Source: Aselliscus stoliczkanus (taxonomy: Eukaryota > Chordata > Mammalia > Chiroptera > Hipposideridae). Taken from it: a stretch of DNA of 64,000 nucleotides. Under the pieces are notes generated by a model. That model saw only the letters and a program-made list of their open reading frames with translations, searched no databases and had not been told where the DNA came from. Within the stretch, counting starts at the first letter, position 1. Each line of letters begins with the position of its first letter. Shown here in pieces: positions 33,150 to 44,765 of this stretch. The stretch spans positions 60,656,771 to 60,720,770 of the forward strand of contig CM066737.1 of the NCBI GenBank assembly GCA_033961575.1, given 5' to 3'. The position numbers were made by a program, and so were the translations under genes.

Positions 33150-33622
33150 AGGGGCTGTGTTTAGGATGAGGGAAGTTGTCCTGTTCCTGTATAACAAAGC
33201 AGGTGGGAGTGGAGAAGGGACAGCGAAAGGTTAAGAAAAAGAGAGAGACACACAAAATAGGAGAGAAAACAGTTCGGGGCCAGGGGACTTCAGTCTCGTG
33301 GACTGGAGCCCCAAATCGGGCCTGACTGATCCTTTCTTTATCTTACACATAAGCAAGGGTCAATGTAGCTTCTTCGGTCTGTGAGTCTCACACCTAAGAA
33401 TTAACCTCTAGGCCTAATTTCCCATGCCTGCAAACTGTCATTACCAGTGGCCCCATGCGGTATTGTCATGCACCTCTTAAGAGACAGAAGCTTCCTCTGC
33501 CAAGGTTTACTGCTACGAATGCAGGGAGGGGTCAGCCGAGTGGCGCAGTGATTAAGAGCTGGCTTGGAGCGGCTGGGGTTCAGATCCCACGTATGAGGGC
33601 CGGTGACACTGCCCTCAAAAAA

Positions 33623-33661
<39 letters not shown>

Positions 33662-33885
33662 GAAAGAATGCAGGGAGGACAGATATTATCACATCAATAG
33701 GTCATTTCACAGGCAGACTGCCAGAACCTGAAGCAAGGGGTTTATACCCCTTTTCTCCTCTCCTTGATTTATTCCATGGCACTCACTGGCACCCACGGGC
33801 ACCCACTGGCACCTACGTGACTGCGTCTGGCTTGGGTTGTTTCTCTCTCTTGAGAAAACTTACCCATCTCTGACTGACCGGCCAT
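33150..33885 (-). repeat. Possible solo LTR of an endogenous retrovirus, split by a SINE
   Basis: Read on the minus strand there is a U3-like part with short repeats of GGGTGCC/GTGCCAGTG type (33778-33815), a TATA box GGGGTATAAACCCC (33738-33751), a GC-rich segment (GGGGCTCCAGTCCACGAGAC) and a CT/TG-rich end. That is the layout of an LTR, but I could not fix TG...CA ends or a target duplication. Family unknown; alternatively an unrelated promoter-like repeat. Confidence 0.35.
33530..33665 (+). repeat. Type A SINE with (TAAA)n tail
   Basis: GTCAGCCGAGTGGCGCAGTG head, CACTGCCCTC end, then about eleven AAAT units. TSD GAATGCAGGGAGG at 33517-33529 and 33666-33678. Confidence 0.9.
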
Positions 33886-34725
33886 CCTTTGGTGTCAAGT
33901 GGGGATATACACAGTAAGCATAATATTGAAGTTAAGATCTGTCTTTACAAAGAGGTGTATGGAGGTAGACAGGCAAGGTATAATGTGACAGGAAGTGATT
34001 TGCTTGATGCACAAAATTTAAGGAAATGTCAAAAAAATAAACCCCTCAGTAATGCAAAAGAAAAAAAAACCCTCAGTAATCAAGATGAATAATATTTCAG
34101 TGGAATAGTTCTAAAAATCAAAATTAATTAATTAATTAATGCTAAATATCCATATCAAATATCACAAATGTAAATAAACAGTAACTAACCCTGACCTGGC
34201 ACAACCCTGAGAATAGGTACCTCACTTGCCTCACTCTAATCCTAGCCATGATTATCTGATAGCAGTGATACCAGGCATGTTTTCAAGTTTCAAATGGCAA
34301 TGATTCTAGTTAAAATGCGTTTTTTATGGATCCAGTTAATTTGATCATTGAAATGAATTGGCAATTTGAAAAGACAATCAGAGAGTTGGGCTAAAAAATT
34401 GTATCTTTGCTGAAGCTGCATCTATAGGACAAAATATAATTTTGTTGTATGGATCTAGTTAATTTGACCAATGTATACATCTAGGGTTGATAATGAAGTC
34501 CCTTGGTCCCAAGTCTCACTTATCTCACCCACCCTTTTTCAGTGGTTAACATTCAAATACCCAATTCATTTTATGTTTTTTTAAGACTCAGGTTACATAT
34601 TTATAGCTTAAATATTAACATATCCATAGCTGAACATAATTGTACATAGTTGGTATAGTTATTTTTGCAGTTTTATCAGCTGGATTACTTCACATGTGAT
34701 TTAGACTGCTGCATCATGATCAATT
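33886..34725. other. Unassigned sequence with the second arm of a local duplication
   Basis: 34350-34446 repeats 32899-32996. Within it ATGGATC(C/T)AGTTAATTTGA occurs twice (34327 and 34448). The 67-codon frame at 33889 shows no domain. Confidence 0.4.
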
Positions 34726-34740
34726 AAAAGAATAGTTCAT

Positions 34741-34844
34741 GGTCCAGCCGAGTGGAGCAGTGGTTAAGCGCTGGCTTGGAAAGCCAGCAGCCCCGGTTTG
34801 GCCCCACATATGAGGGCCAGTGACACTTTCCTCAAAAAAAAAAT
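34741..34844 (+). repeat. Type A SINE
   Basis: GGTCCAGCCGAGTGGAGCAG head and A-tail. Perfect 15-bp TSD AAAAGAATAGTTCAT at 34726-34740 and 34845-34859. Confidence 0.92.
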
Positions 34845-34859
34845 AAAAGAATAGTTCAT

Positions 34860-35404
34860 TAATGTCATAGTTTGCTTCTTCCTCCCTTACCCCATGCACT
34901 TCCTAAAAGTACTCTGTAAAAACAAGATTTTCCTGTGTTTGATTTAGAGATACCACATGTTAGTTTCAGAGAGAGAGAGAGAGAGAGAAATAGAGAGAGA
35001 AAAATAGAGAGAGAGAGAGAAATAGAGAGAGAGATACAGAGAAGAAAGCTGGGAATTCTTGAGTTTAAGGAACCAGAGAAGTTACATAATGATGTTAGTA
35101 TCGTTAACTGAAGTCCAGCAACTTACTTTGTTGTGATAATCTGAAAGTCTTCTGAAATTAATTCCATAGGATGGAAAATTGTTTTTGACTTTTCTTCTTC
35201 TCTCCTTTCCTCTCCTTTCCTTCTTCGTCAGATCATAGAATAAGCAATTTGACTTGTTGTATTATTTAATATGGCTCTCATTTTCCCAGTTATATAACTA
35301 TATATATATAGCCCAGTTATATAACTGTATATAGTTGCCTATAAACCATCTAATGTTTATGTGTTATAGTGTGTAAAATTAAAATAATTTTATTTTTTAT
35401 TTTA
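34860..35404. other. GA-rich microsatellite and AT-rich sequence
   Basis: 34968-35040 is an interrupted (GA)n run with AAATA spacers. Near 35286-35327 the phrase CCCAGTTATATAACT is duplicated around an AT run. Nothing else recognised. Confidence 0.6.
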
Positions 35405-35814
35405 TTTCTTTAGAAGATTTTATTGGGGGAGGAGAGCAGACAAGTTGCTATCCTTTTTATTCTTCAGTCTAGTTGTGGAGGATGTCGCTTCACTGACCCA
35501 TGTTGGTGTTATCATTGTACTCTTCCTGGCTGAGGCAGATTGGTCACCGGCGTCTGGACGGCCATTCATGGTGGCTCTTGGCAGCTCACATCTGCTGCTG
35601 GACACTCACTGTAGTTTATGGCAGCCCACTGCAGCAGACACTGCAGCCAACGCCGGCGACTCCCAGCAACCCAGCTCCAGGTTGACTTGTTCACCATCTT
35701 AGCTGTAGAGGACAGTGTCATTGGACTTCATATGTGAGATCCAAACCAGGGCCCTGCTGCTCAGAGCTGGTGTCCCAAGCCAGCTCTTAACCAATGAGCC
35801 ACTCGGCCAGCCCC
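35405..35814 (-). repeat. Type D SINE (long composite form), antisense
   Basis: Antisense tail AAGATTTTATTGGGGGAGG at 35412, GC-rich body, and head ending GGCTGGCCGAGTGGC on the minus strand at 35814. Frames 35445-35702 and 35500-35685 are noncoding parts of it. Confidence 0.85.
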
Positions 35815-37498
35815 AGAATAACCCCTCCATGTATTCTTTTCTATCTAAGGAAGTGTAAGAACTTGTAAAAGGACACACGGCAAATAGTTTATTAACAGTC
35901 ACAGTTCATAGTGTGACACTGTAGAGACAGGCTTGGCACACAGCCACTACATGGGGAACACTCAGAGTGCTGTAACACAAAGAACATGGCTAAAAACCCT
36001 AGCTAAGGGGAATAAAAAACATTATCAACACTGGATGAGAAATTATCTCTTCATTGACTATGCTACAGTGTTGAAAAAGACAAAATCTGAAATGCTACAT
36101 CAGCAACAGTGGGGAAAAAATATATAAAATCTAAGTGTCTTCAGAAGTTTGGATCCTGCCTCTTAGCTATAGTGCACACTTTTAATGACAACACTCTTAT
36201 TAGCTCAGCCTTACTGGACTATTTCAAACATTCATCATCTTATGTGGCTAACAGCATAGTTCATGCAAAATTAGTGGAGGAGGAAATGAGGAGGATTAAA
36301 AAGGTCTTGCTGCTTAAGGGAGTAAAAACAGGTTGTCCTGAACTCTTCATCTAGTCCTCTAACATTTATTAAGGGCAAAACCATTTATCTCTCTACTCAT
36401 AAATGGAACAGATACAGTATCTCTCCCTCGGGCACTGCAGCCACTGGGAAAAGCTAGATTAGACCTAGAGAACTGATGCAATCTAGTGCTGTGCGTTACT
36501 TCATGGAGCAGTAAGTTAGCAACACACATTGATTCCAAATATTTTTAACATGGTTTGTTACACATACAAAGAGAGGGAAACTAAAGACAGAAAGATGGCC
36601 ACTGACAGTTCTGTGTCACCTGAGCTGCAAGCTTTATGTCAGGATTTTGACAAATGGACACATGCACAAGTGAAATGGCCGAAAGCTTGTTTTTGGGAAG
36701 GTACTTGTGAAGAAAACAAAAAACCAAAGGGCTGGAAAGGAACAATTTTTGATATGCAGAAATACATCTTTTGTATTCAAATGTCAATTAGGTCCCAGTT
36801 TCTTGCCACTTTGGTGGTCACTGTCATTTTTCATCTGTAGGGTAGCTCTGTCCTGGGTTCCAAGCAGAGAGTGTATTGTTCAGCTTGGCCCATGGTGGCT
36901 GGAACACACTAATTTGTCCTACTATATTTTTAATTTCAGGATTGATATGTTGGCTTTGCAGCTGACTGTCAGAATAATTCATATACATAGTATTAAAAAT
37001 AAGTGTGTGGTAGTTTTATTAATGTACTCTTAAAGAATAATGAAACCTTCAGATCTGCTCTAATGAATTCTGATGAAGTGAAATTCTTAAGAGTGGTGTT
37101 CTTTGTACATGCTTATTTCCTCACTTAAGAAAACAAAAAATCAGCTCAAAGAAGCAAAATCTTCAACAAGAATCTGGAGACTGCTCCTGATGAATTAATA
37201 CTCTTATCCTTATATATTGAGTGACTATGCAAGAAATGATAACTTCAGATTTCTACTTGTTTTTGGACCTCAGGATAAGAGGGACATTTTGGCTGTTTGC
37301 TTTTTTTAAAATCCTTCATCTCCTACTTTGCTGCTACCCTACTCATTGGCAACATGCATATATTTAGAATGCCTTTCTGAATGTAACTTGCTAATGTTGA
37401 GAACACACAGCCACAGTATTTTAGTATTGCTAAGATACTGTAGATGTGATGCTGTTTATAATAACTGTGCTCATAATTATTGCACTTAAAATTATATC
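35815..37498. other. Unassigned sequence
   Basis: No repeat recognised. The 103-codon frame at 36529-36840 and the overlapping frames at 36581 and 36707 have no known domain, and codon content looks random. I did not call an exon. Confidence 0.35.
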
Positions 37499-37509
37499 AA
37501 AAATATTGG

Positions 37510-37534
37510 CCGGCCCCACTTTAAAAAAAAAAAA
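37510..37534 (+). repeat. Candidate minimal SINE relic
   Basis: CCGGCCCCACTTT plus an A-tail, bracketed by AAAAATATTGG (37499-37509) and AAAAATATTGG again after the tail (about 37535-37545). Only the first bases typical of the SINE head and the A-tail remain. Confidence 0.55.
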
Positions 37535-37695
37535 AAAAATATTGGGATACATGAGAAAAGCCTGTTTTTGTTCTTTATTGCATTGGTAATTTTTGAAGGG
37601 CAACCATATCCATAAATTTAAAATCTCTCTGTATGTAAACATCTCTAAAGGAAATATCACACCTCTATCATATTTTAATCTCACATTTTAATCTT

Positions 37696-37800
37696 TTTTT
37701 TTGAGGTCAGTGTCACTGGCCCTCATATGTGGGTCCCGAACAGGGGCCACTGGCTTCCTAAACCAGCACTTAACCACCATGCTGCAACTCAGCCGGCCCT
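37696..37800 (-). repeat. Type A SINE
   Basis: Antisense GTGTCACTGGCCCTCATATG through to the GGGCCGGCTGAGTTGCAGC head. TSD ATTTTAATCTT at 37685-37695 and 37801-37811. Confidence 0.9.
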
Positions 37801-38009
37801 ATTTTAATCTTAATTTTATAGACATTTTATAACTAAAGCACCTCCAAAGATAAATTTTTATTCAAATGATTGAATAATCAACAATCCCTTGCTCCCTGCC
37901 ATATGCCACCAAAAACAAGAGATATCAGAGTTTAGCAATGGTCAGTGAGAAAGTAACTTTTTATCTTGCTCTTCAGAAACAGTTAAATTTTTTGGGTTGG
38001 TGGGAGACA

Positions 38010-38149
38010 GTATTATCTAGTTTGTAATCAGCTCTATCTGGGGTTGAAGCCCAGTTCTTTCACTTACTATGAACTTGTGTGAGTTAAACTCGTTTCCTCA
38101 CTATAAATGAAGGTAACAATGCTTACTTTACAAGTTTGTTGTACAGAAA
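38010..38149 (-). repeat. MIR SINE fragment, cut by the adjacent LTR
   Basis: Antisense MIR landmarks: GGGGTTGAAGCCCAGTTC, CACTTACTATGAACTTGTG, TTAAACTCGTTTCCTCACTA. It stops at the LTR start. Confidence 0.7.
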
Positions 38150-39473
38150 TGACTTAGGATATTTCTTGTGCCGGGATCATAGTCTAGTGAAGCTAAAGAA
38201 TGGAGACACAGACCAGAGAGGTAAAGTTGCAGAAAAGGAGTTTATTAGAAGTAAATATACATTTCACTGAAGCAGAAATGGGCCAGAGCAGTAAAGAATG
38301 ACTCAAGGGCCATTATTAGAAAAGAAAGTACACTCCCAAAGTTTGGAGTGGGCTGAGCAAAGGAAGCTCAAAAGACTCAAAAAAAGGATCTGACTGGCCA
38401 GGACTTGGGGATTTTATCCCTTTTTCTCTAGAATGGGCTGTTTTTCTCTGGCCGTGGGACCACTTGATTGACACCTGTGATTGACAACAGGCTATTAGCT
38501 CATCTCTTTAGACTGCACATGACCCTTCCCAGAATTCAGCCTGTTATAATGATATTAATGAATTTCTGGGAATATAAACGATATTATAATGATGGTATAA
38601 TGAGGTCCAGGTGAAACGAAGGTTGTTGTGGTCTTTACTGTGCAGGTGTGAGTGACTGGTCTAATCCAGTCAGATATTTTGTACCCATTTGTTTCCCTGT
38701 AGGGGTAGATAATTACAATGAAAAATGGAAGTTTTGGGTGGAGAGGGGAGATATTTTGGGCGATCACATTCTATGGGACATGCAGGAATGCAGAGACCCA
38801 ATGCCTGCCTCTAACTGCCTGTCTTGATTTCCCCTTGAGGTATGTGATTCCCATAAAATCTCTATGGGAAGTTGAGGGACAGGAGGTCTTTTCTTCTGTA
38901 TCTACTTCCTGCTGGGCAGGGGTGTAGAGCTGTCCCTGCCTATCTGGGGGATTCACCAAGGGGTCTCAAGATCCGCCTGGAACACCATGTTGGCTTCTTT
39001 GGTTGTGAGTGTCAATCTTGCTGGGGTGCCCTCTGTATCCTCAAGGCTCCTAAATGAGGAAAAATAGACTTTAATTAATGAGTTTCTTAAAGAGCAGAGC
39101 TCAAAGTTATTGATGTAGGGTGGCTACAGGTTTGGAAAGAACATTAGACTTTAATGTTTACAATCAATAAATATACTGGCCTGAGGGAATGTTAAAACCT
39201 ATTTAGTCTCTGGGATGGGATTATCCAACAGTTAGGTCTGGAATGGTTTAGGGAATGTTGGGAAGTCACAGGTTTTAAGTAGTTATCTAAAACTGGGGTG
39301 GGTGAGAGATATTCTGTGATTCAGTCTAGGGGCAATCTTTAGTTTAGGTTTCAGAAACTGATTAGAAGAGTAATCAAAGCCGGGGTCTAAGAAACTAGGG
39401 AAGAGGAGACTTAAAAGTTGTCCAATGGTGGTGGTGGGGGGAGTGTGGGTGGCTACTTGCTTGGTCCTTATCA
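38150..39473 (-). mobile_element. Solo LTR of an endogenous retrovirus (1.3 kb)
   Basis: Homologous over its length to the LTR at 46261-47411. It reads TG...CA; on the minus strand it has TATA-like GGATAAAATCCCC (about 38410), AATAAA (38241-38246) and a U5 of about 90 bp whose end matches the plus-strand LTR at 39824. Flanks GAAA and GAAT suggest a decayed 4-bp TSD. No gag, pol or env reading frame adjoins it. Frames inside (38718-38927 and others) are noncoding. Confidence 0.75.
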
Positions 39474-39754
39474 GAATGGAAAAAAATTAACTGCTTCAGA
39501 AAAATAATAAAGTTTATAGAATTAAACTAAGTTATTAAGAGAAAAATGAAAAAGATGGATTTGCCATGTTGTAATCATTTATTTATTTTTCTTTGACAGC
39601 CAATGACATGTGTTTTCTAGTTTTCAAGAAAAGAAAAAAATATAAAGCAATTTTAAATTTTGCTTGTTTTCATGGACAGTGTAGGTTGGGGTAGGAAAGG
39701 ACTAAGAGGAAAACAGAATCTTGTTGAGATAGTTATACATGTGGGTTTATCCTA
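39474..39754. other. Unassigned sequence
   Basis: Nothing recognised. Confidence 0.35.
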
Positions 39755-39823
39755 GAGAAAGTATCCACCATTGTGTATTAAATATTTTTAATCTCCACAA
39801 TATTTCAAAGAGGTAGGTGCTAT
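39755..39823 (+). repeat. MIR SINE, left part
   Basis: ATCTCCACAATATTTCAAAG AGGTAGGTGCTAT is MIR core; it continues at 40549 after an inserted LTR. Confidence 0.75.
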
Positions 39824-40548
39824 TGAGATAGGAAAATTATAGGCAGTCAGGGAAATGGCTCCAGGAGAGGGAATCAGGGTGGAAACCATAACAGAAGCCA
39901 TAATAGCTAACCGATAGGTTTAAGTCACAGAATGCTACCAAAATGACAAACTTGGGAGGAGGAGGAGGTGATTTTTTTTTTCAAAGCCTATAACAAGAAA
40001 GCTAAGTGGGCCAGCTGAGTGGCGCCGTGGTTAAGCACTGGCTTGGGAAGCAAGTGGCCCCGGTTCGGGTCCCACATAAGAGGGCCAGTGACACTGCCCT
40101 CAAAAACAAAAACAAAAACAAAGCAAACAAAAAAGCTGAAAGTTAAATTTCACCTCCAGAGAAGAGGATTAAGGCAGGTTAATTAACAATATAAAACAGT
40201 CAGGAACTCCCTCACAGAATGAGCAGCAGACACTAATATCTTCAAAGCCCCAGCCTTTAGATAACATAATCCTATTGAAACAGAGACATCAATTGTGCTC
40301 TGTGGCAACCGAACAGTTTCAAGAAAAAGCCTCCTCCTTCAGGCTAAGTTCCTCCCCAGGTACACACAAAATATAGATAAAAAGAGTTGTTCCTTACCTA
40401 ACTCGGGCACTCCAGTCAAGACCCCCTCTTGTTTTGAGAACTGTTAATTTCTACCCTAATAAACTAGTAAACTTTACCTCTCTGGTCCGTGTCTCCATTC
40501 TTTCGTTTCACGAGACTATGATCCCAGCACTAGAAATATCCTACGTCA
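39824..40548 (+). mobile_element. Solo LTR of an endogenous retrovirus, plus strand
   Basis: Begins TGAGATAGG and ends TACGTCA with 4-bp TSD CTAT (39820-39823, 40549-40552) exactly between two halves of a MIR. It has TATA-like ATAGATAAAAAG (about 40374), AATAAA (40460-40465) and a U5 end that matches the terminus of the opposite-strand LTR at 38150. Its U3 differs from that LTR. A type A SINE lies within it. 4-bp duplications are usual for class I (gammaretrovirus-like) elements. Confidence 0.88.
40007..40131 (+). repeat. Type A SINE inside the LTR
   Basis: GGGCCAGCTGAGTGGCGCCG head, CACTGCCCTC end, CAAAAA-type tail. TSD AAAGCTAAG (39998-40006) and AAAGCTGAA (40132-40140). Confidence 0.88.
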
Positions 40549-40690
40549 CTATTATCCTCAGTTTTAAATGAGGAATGAGAGTCTCAAAACGTTAGACATT
40601 TGCCCAAAATCACTCAATTAGTAAACTGTGGTGCCAAGAGTCAAATTCAAGTGTTTGATTTTAAGGCCAGTGTTCATTTCAGTATAACAC
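40549..40690 (+). repeat. MIR SINE, right part
   Basis: CTATTATCCTCAGTTTTAAATGAGG, AATCACTCAATTAGTAAACT and AGTCAAATTCAAGTG complete the MIR started at 39755. Confidence 0.75.
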
Positions 40691-41401
40691 AAATGACAAT
40701 TTTTTTTCCCCTCTCTGCAACATTTATGTTAAGCTAGGGCCTAAACCTATCCAGAAAGAGGTCACAATGTACAAGTGATAGCAAAACTGCCAAAAAATAA
40801 TCTATTTGTTTACTTTAGAAATAAAATTAGAACCATTACCTTAGATTTAAAATTAAAAGCATTGAGAAAGTTAGGAAAGGGTACAAACTACATGTGTTAG
40901 CATGCACCTATGGTTTTAGATATTAGGTAAGCTAAGAGTAAAGGAAAGCTGGAGCTTAGAAATGTATATTGTATTATGAAAACAAAGAAAAAGGGTCATT
41001 GCATTAGTATCAGCAGCTGTTCACCAAGAAAGGAGACCTAAGATATCTAAGGAAGTGTGAACAGGTACAGACTGCATGAAATGAAGATAGTATTTAATCA
41101 AGAAAATATTAAGAACTAGTGTCACAAAACAATTGCCATTGATTTGAGTTTCCTTCTTTTGCAAAGTAATTTGAGAATTATGATGAATTTTTATGTTTAA
41201 GTAAATCTAATATACTTTAAATGTATACATTTAAGTTTTGCTAAATTCCTAAGTAAGATTTACTATATAACGATGTCCTTTGTTTGCAGAGGAACACATC
41301 TACAACTTCATAACATGCAAATGAGTAAAAAAAAAAAAATCCCACTTGTGCATTTGGTTTCATAGCCAACTTTGAAAGCAGTTATCGCCTTGGTATTCCT
41401 A
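40691..41401. other. Unassigned sequence
   Basis: Nothing recognised. Confidence 0.35.
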
Positions 41402-41413
41402 ATAATCTCAAGA

Positions 41414-42204
41414 TGCTAATTCCAAAAAAATATATGCACCCCTATGTTTATTGCAGCGCTATTTACAATAGCAAAGACTTGGAAACAACCGAAAGGCCCA
41501 TTGGTAGATGACTGGATTAAGAAACTGTGGTACATTTATACAATGTAGTATTACTCCGCTTTAAAGAAGAATGAAATCGTACCATTTGCAATGATATGAA
41601 TGGATCTAGAGACTATTATGTTAAGTGAAACCAATCAGTCGGAGATAGACAAATACCATATGATCTCACTTATATGTGGAATCTGAATAACTGAATGAAT
41701 GAGCAAAGTAAACAGAAACAATCTCATAGATATAGAGGAAAAACAGCGTTGCTAGTTGGGAGGGGGTTGGGGATGAGGGAGAAAGGGAAGGGATTAGACA
41801 GCATAAATAGGTAACTACAGTATTGCCACAGGGATATGAAAGACAGTTCAGGGAATATACTAATGTTGTAAAAATTTTGTGGGGTGTCAGATGGTCACAT
41901 GTCTTGTTAGGGAGACCACTTCATGGATGGAGTAGAGGCTTGATCACTGCACTGTATACCTGAAACTGAAGTTTTATAATATTGTATGCCAACTGTAATT
42001 GAATATATAGATAGTCATGGGATATGGATATATGGTGGAAGGGAGTCAAAGGAATTGTAATAGATATTATGATATGGGGGGAGGAGAGTTGCCACTTTGA
42101 GGGGTTAAAAGTATAACTATTGCACTGTGTTGTACACCTGAAGCTAATTAAAAATAAATCAATCAATAAATAAAAAAATTAAATATATATATATGTATAT
42201 ATAT
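41414..42204 (+). mobile_element. LINE-1, 5'-truncated 3' end
   Basis: Holds the last ~90 codons of ORF2 (GCACCCCTATGTTTATTGCA ... ATGATCTCACTTATATGTGG) with stops, plus the same 3'UTR as the L1 at 8919, then an AAAT/AT tail. TSD ATAATCTCAAGA (41402-41413) and ATAATCTCAAAA (42205-42216). Confidence 0.88.
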
Positions 42205-42216
42205 ATAATCTCAAAA

Positions 42217-43344
42217 CATTTTTTTGTGATTTGTGGGAGTTTCATAAAGCCCTATGCATAAGATGGGAAAATATTATTGTACTCATTCACAGAAGAGGAA
42301 TAAGTGACCCACTGCTGATTTGAGACCTCATCCTTACAATGAATCGGTAGATTCCCAAACTTATGGAAGCCTCTAGACTAATTATCCACAGTGCTCTTAC
42401 TGAGTCTAAGTCCTTTCAGTATTTTATTAATCATGAAGTGTTAAAATTCTCTTCCTTAAACTGTTTTTTGCACTCACGATGTCAGTGTTAGCAAAAGCTA
42501 GCAAAATTTTCTAGTAGAAAAAGGTATCAGAAGAGAAATTGTTCTAATCATCAAGAGGGTTTGCCAAGCAATGCATACAATGCTTACATCTGCATGTGCA
42601 TTATCACTGCCTCCTGGCAAAGCAGCTCACATAGTGAACTCTGATAAACTCAAATGCTGCTTCATTTAGAGTAAAATCTCATTTACTTCAAGAAAATGCT
42701 TCTTTACTCACAGGTAAATGATTATTTACTTGAGAGCTATTTTAAGTCTCTGGAAGAGACTTAGTTTTAACACCAAAGGGAGAGGTCTAGCTCACTTTTA
42801 GTTGGCTCTTTCAGGCCCCTTGTCCATAGAAGTGTGCCTGAAAGAGACAACAGTGCTATTTTTGGTGAGAAGAGTTCCACCTCCCTCCTCTTTGTCTCTG
42901 CCTGATCCAGTTAGTTACTAGGTTCCTGGAGAAGGGGGTGGGGGTGGGGTGGGGAAGGGGCATGTGTGTGTCCAATGTATTGATTGCCCTCTAGTGGATG
43001 GAGTTCAAAGATTTATTTGTTAATATATGATTAACCTAAACACTAATCTTGGGATAGTCGAAGTGCGGCCTCCATAATTTCAAGGGGCAAACTTGGCAGC
43101 CATTTTTCTCTTTGTGCTCTTAGAGCACATCTTCATAGTACTAAATGCTAAATGCACCCATTAGATGAGGAAAGCTATGGGGTTTTAGAAGCAAATGATC
43201 ATCTCATAATCTACCTACCTTCCATGATTTAATCCTAGAACATCTTAACAGAAGTTTCCCCACAGATATAAGAGTAGAGGATTAATGGGGTCATGGGTTG
43301 AGGAAGCCATAGAACTGGACCCTTTAATACCACTGGACTCTAAT
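42217..43344. other. Unassigned sequence
   Basis: Contains a G-rich stretch GAAGGGGGTGGGGGTGGGG near 42932-42950 that could form a G-quadruplex. No repeat family or gene recognised. Confidence 0.4.
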
Positions 43345-43357
43345 AATATTTTTAAAT

Positions 43358-43361
<4 letters not shown>

Positions 43362-43391
<30 letters not shown>

Positions 43392-43510
43392 TTTTATTTT
43401 TATTTTTTTTTTTTTTTGAGGGCAGTGTCACTGGCCCTCATATGTGGGACCGAACCGGGGCCGCTGGCTTCCCAGGCCAGCGCTTAACCACCGCGCCACT
43501 CGGCCGGCCC
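43362..43510 (-). repeat. Type A SINE, least diverged copy
   Basis: The minus strand reads a clean GGGCCGGCCGAGTGGCGCGG head, GGTTCGGTCCC B box and CACTGCCCTC end with a 45-nt A-rich tail. Perfect 17-bp TSD AATATTTTTAAATTCTT at 43345-43361 and 43511-43527. The long tail and perfect TSD point to recent insertion. Confidence 0.93.
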
Positions 43511-43527
43511 AATATTTTTAAATTCTT

Positions 43528-44554
43528 AACTCTTCTTTTAATATAAGATTCCCACCTCTGGGGGTAGTCATGACTCTGTAGGTCTCTATAGTTACAGGGT
43601 AACTTAGAACTTCTAATATGAAAAATATTTGTTTCATAGTTTTTAAATATATTTAGCACCAATTAAAGGTTAGAGTGGGTCAGAGTGGAGTTGCGTGTGG
43701 GATTCCATACATACTAGTTAAATCAGGTAAGTATTCAATAAAGTTACTCAAGTATTTTCTTATAAAAGCCTTCTCGGCTTCCTACTCTCCCCCACCCACC
43801 TATGATCTGGAAAACCCTCCTTACTTCTATATCATACTACTTACTTTTGAATCATTATTACTTGTTTATCTGTCTCTGTTTTATTAGGAAATGAGCATTT
43901 TAAGGCATTTTCTACAATGTTTAGAACAAGTACAGACATGTTTTGAGGCATGGCTCAAATTTTAATACATAGAAAATTATTTTGTCTTTCTGGCTATCTA
44001 TTTAATTTGTTTATTGCAACTATTTGTGAACACACAAGTGGGCTACTAAAACCCAAATCAAAATTATACTTTTTTACATTAGCAATTGAGAGAGGACCGT
44101 GTTCTCACTGCTTTTCAAAACATGGCAAATAGGAGCAAAGCCAAATGAAATCATGCAGTAAATTATCTAATGATTGAGCTGAAGAAAATGATGATCTTTT
44201 TATGTAAATTTTAATGCCAAAATTCCCCAGAAAATAGTGTCATATTGTTAGTCTGAAGAGAAAAGTGATATGTATAAGCTTAGGAAATTTAAAAGAGTAA
44301 AGTTGCATGCTTTGAAAAATAAGACTTTTGTTTAAAATACAAAAAGAGTAGATGTGGGTGTAAGAAAATATCTAAGTTTTCATAATTGTGACTGCAAGGA
44401 AGCATGGACCTATACTAATGTTACATCTATTGCACATGAATAAGTTTTATGAGAACATATTAGAAAAGAGAATCTTATTGGGTGCCTCTAATATCTAAAT
44501 ACACAGGAATATAAAGTCACCAAATAATACAAGAAAAGAGGAGAGAGTGAGAGA
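43528..44554. other. Unassigned sequence
   Basis: Nothing recognised; frames of 60-70 codons show no domain. Confidence 0.35.
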
Positions 44555-44765
44555 CAGAATAGAAGGAAGGGAAGGGGAGAGGGAGGGGGAAGGAGGGAGG
44601 GAGAGAGGCAAGAAAGCAAAGAAAAGGAAGGAAGGAAGGAAAGAAGGAAGGAAGGAAGGGAGGGAGAGGGGAAGGAAGGAAGGAAGGAAGGAAGGAAGGA
44701 AGGAAGGAAGGAAGGAAGGAAGGAAGGAAGGAAGGAAGGAAGGAGGAAGGAAGGAAAGAAAGAAG
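44555..44765 (+). repeat. (GGAA)n microsatellite
   Basis: A purine-only stretch with about 25 consecutive GGAA units from 44670 to 44741 and interrupted units on both sides. The reading frames it generates in several frames (RKEG and FLPS repeats) are artefacts. Confidence 0.95.

Noticed and set aside
36529..36840. 103-codon frame as a coding exon
   Set aside because: No recognised domain, overlaps two other frames of similar length, no splice sites or coding-like composition that I could support.
42932..42950. G-rich run as a promoter or CpG island
   Set aside because: No CpG enrichment around it and no adjacent exon; noted only as a possible G-quadruplex.
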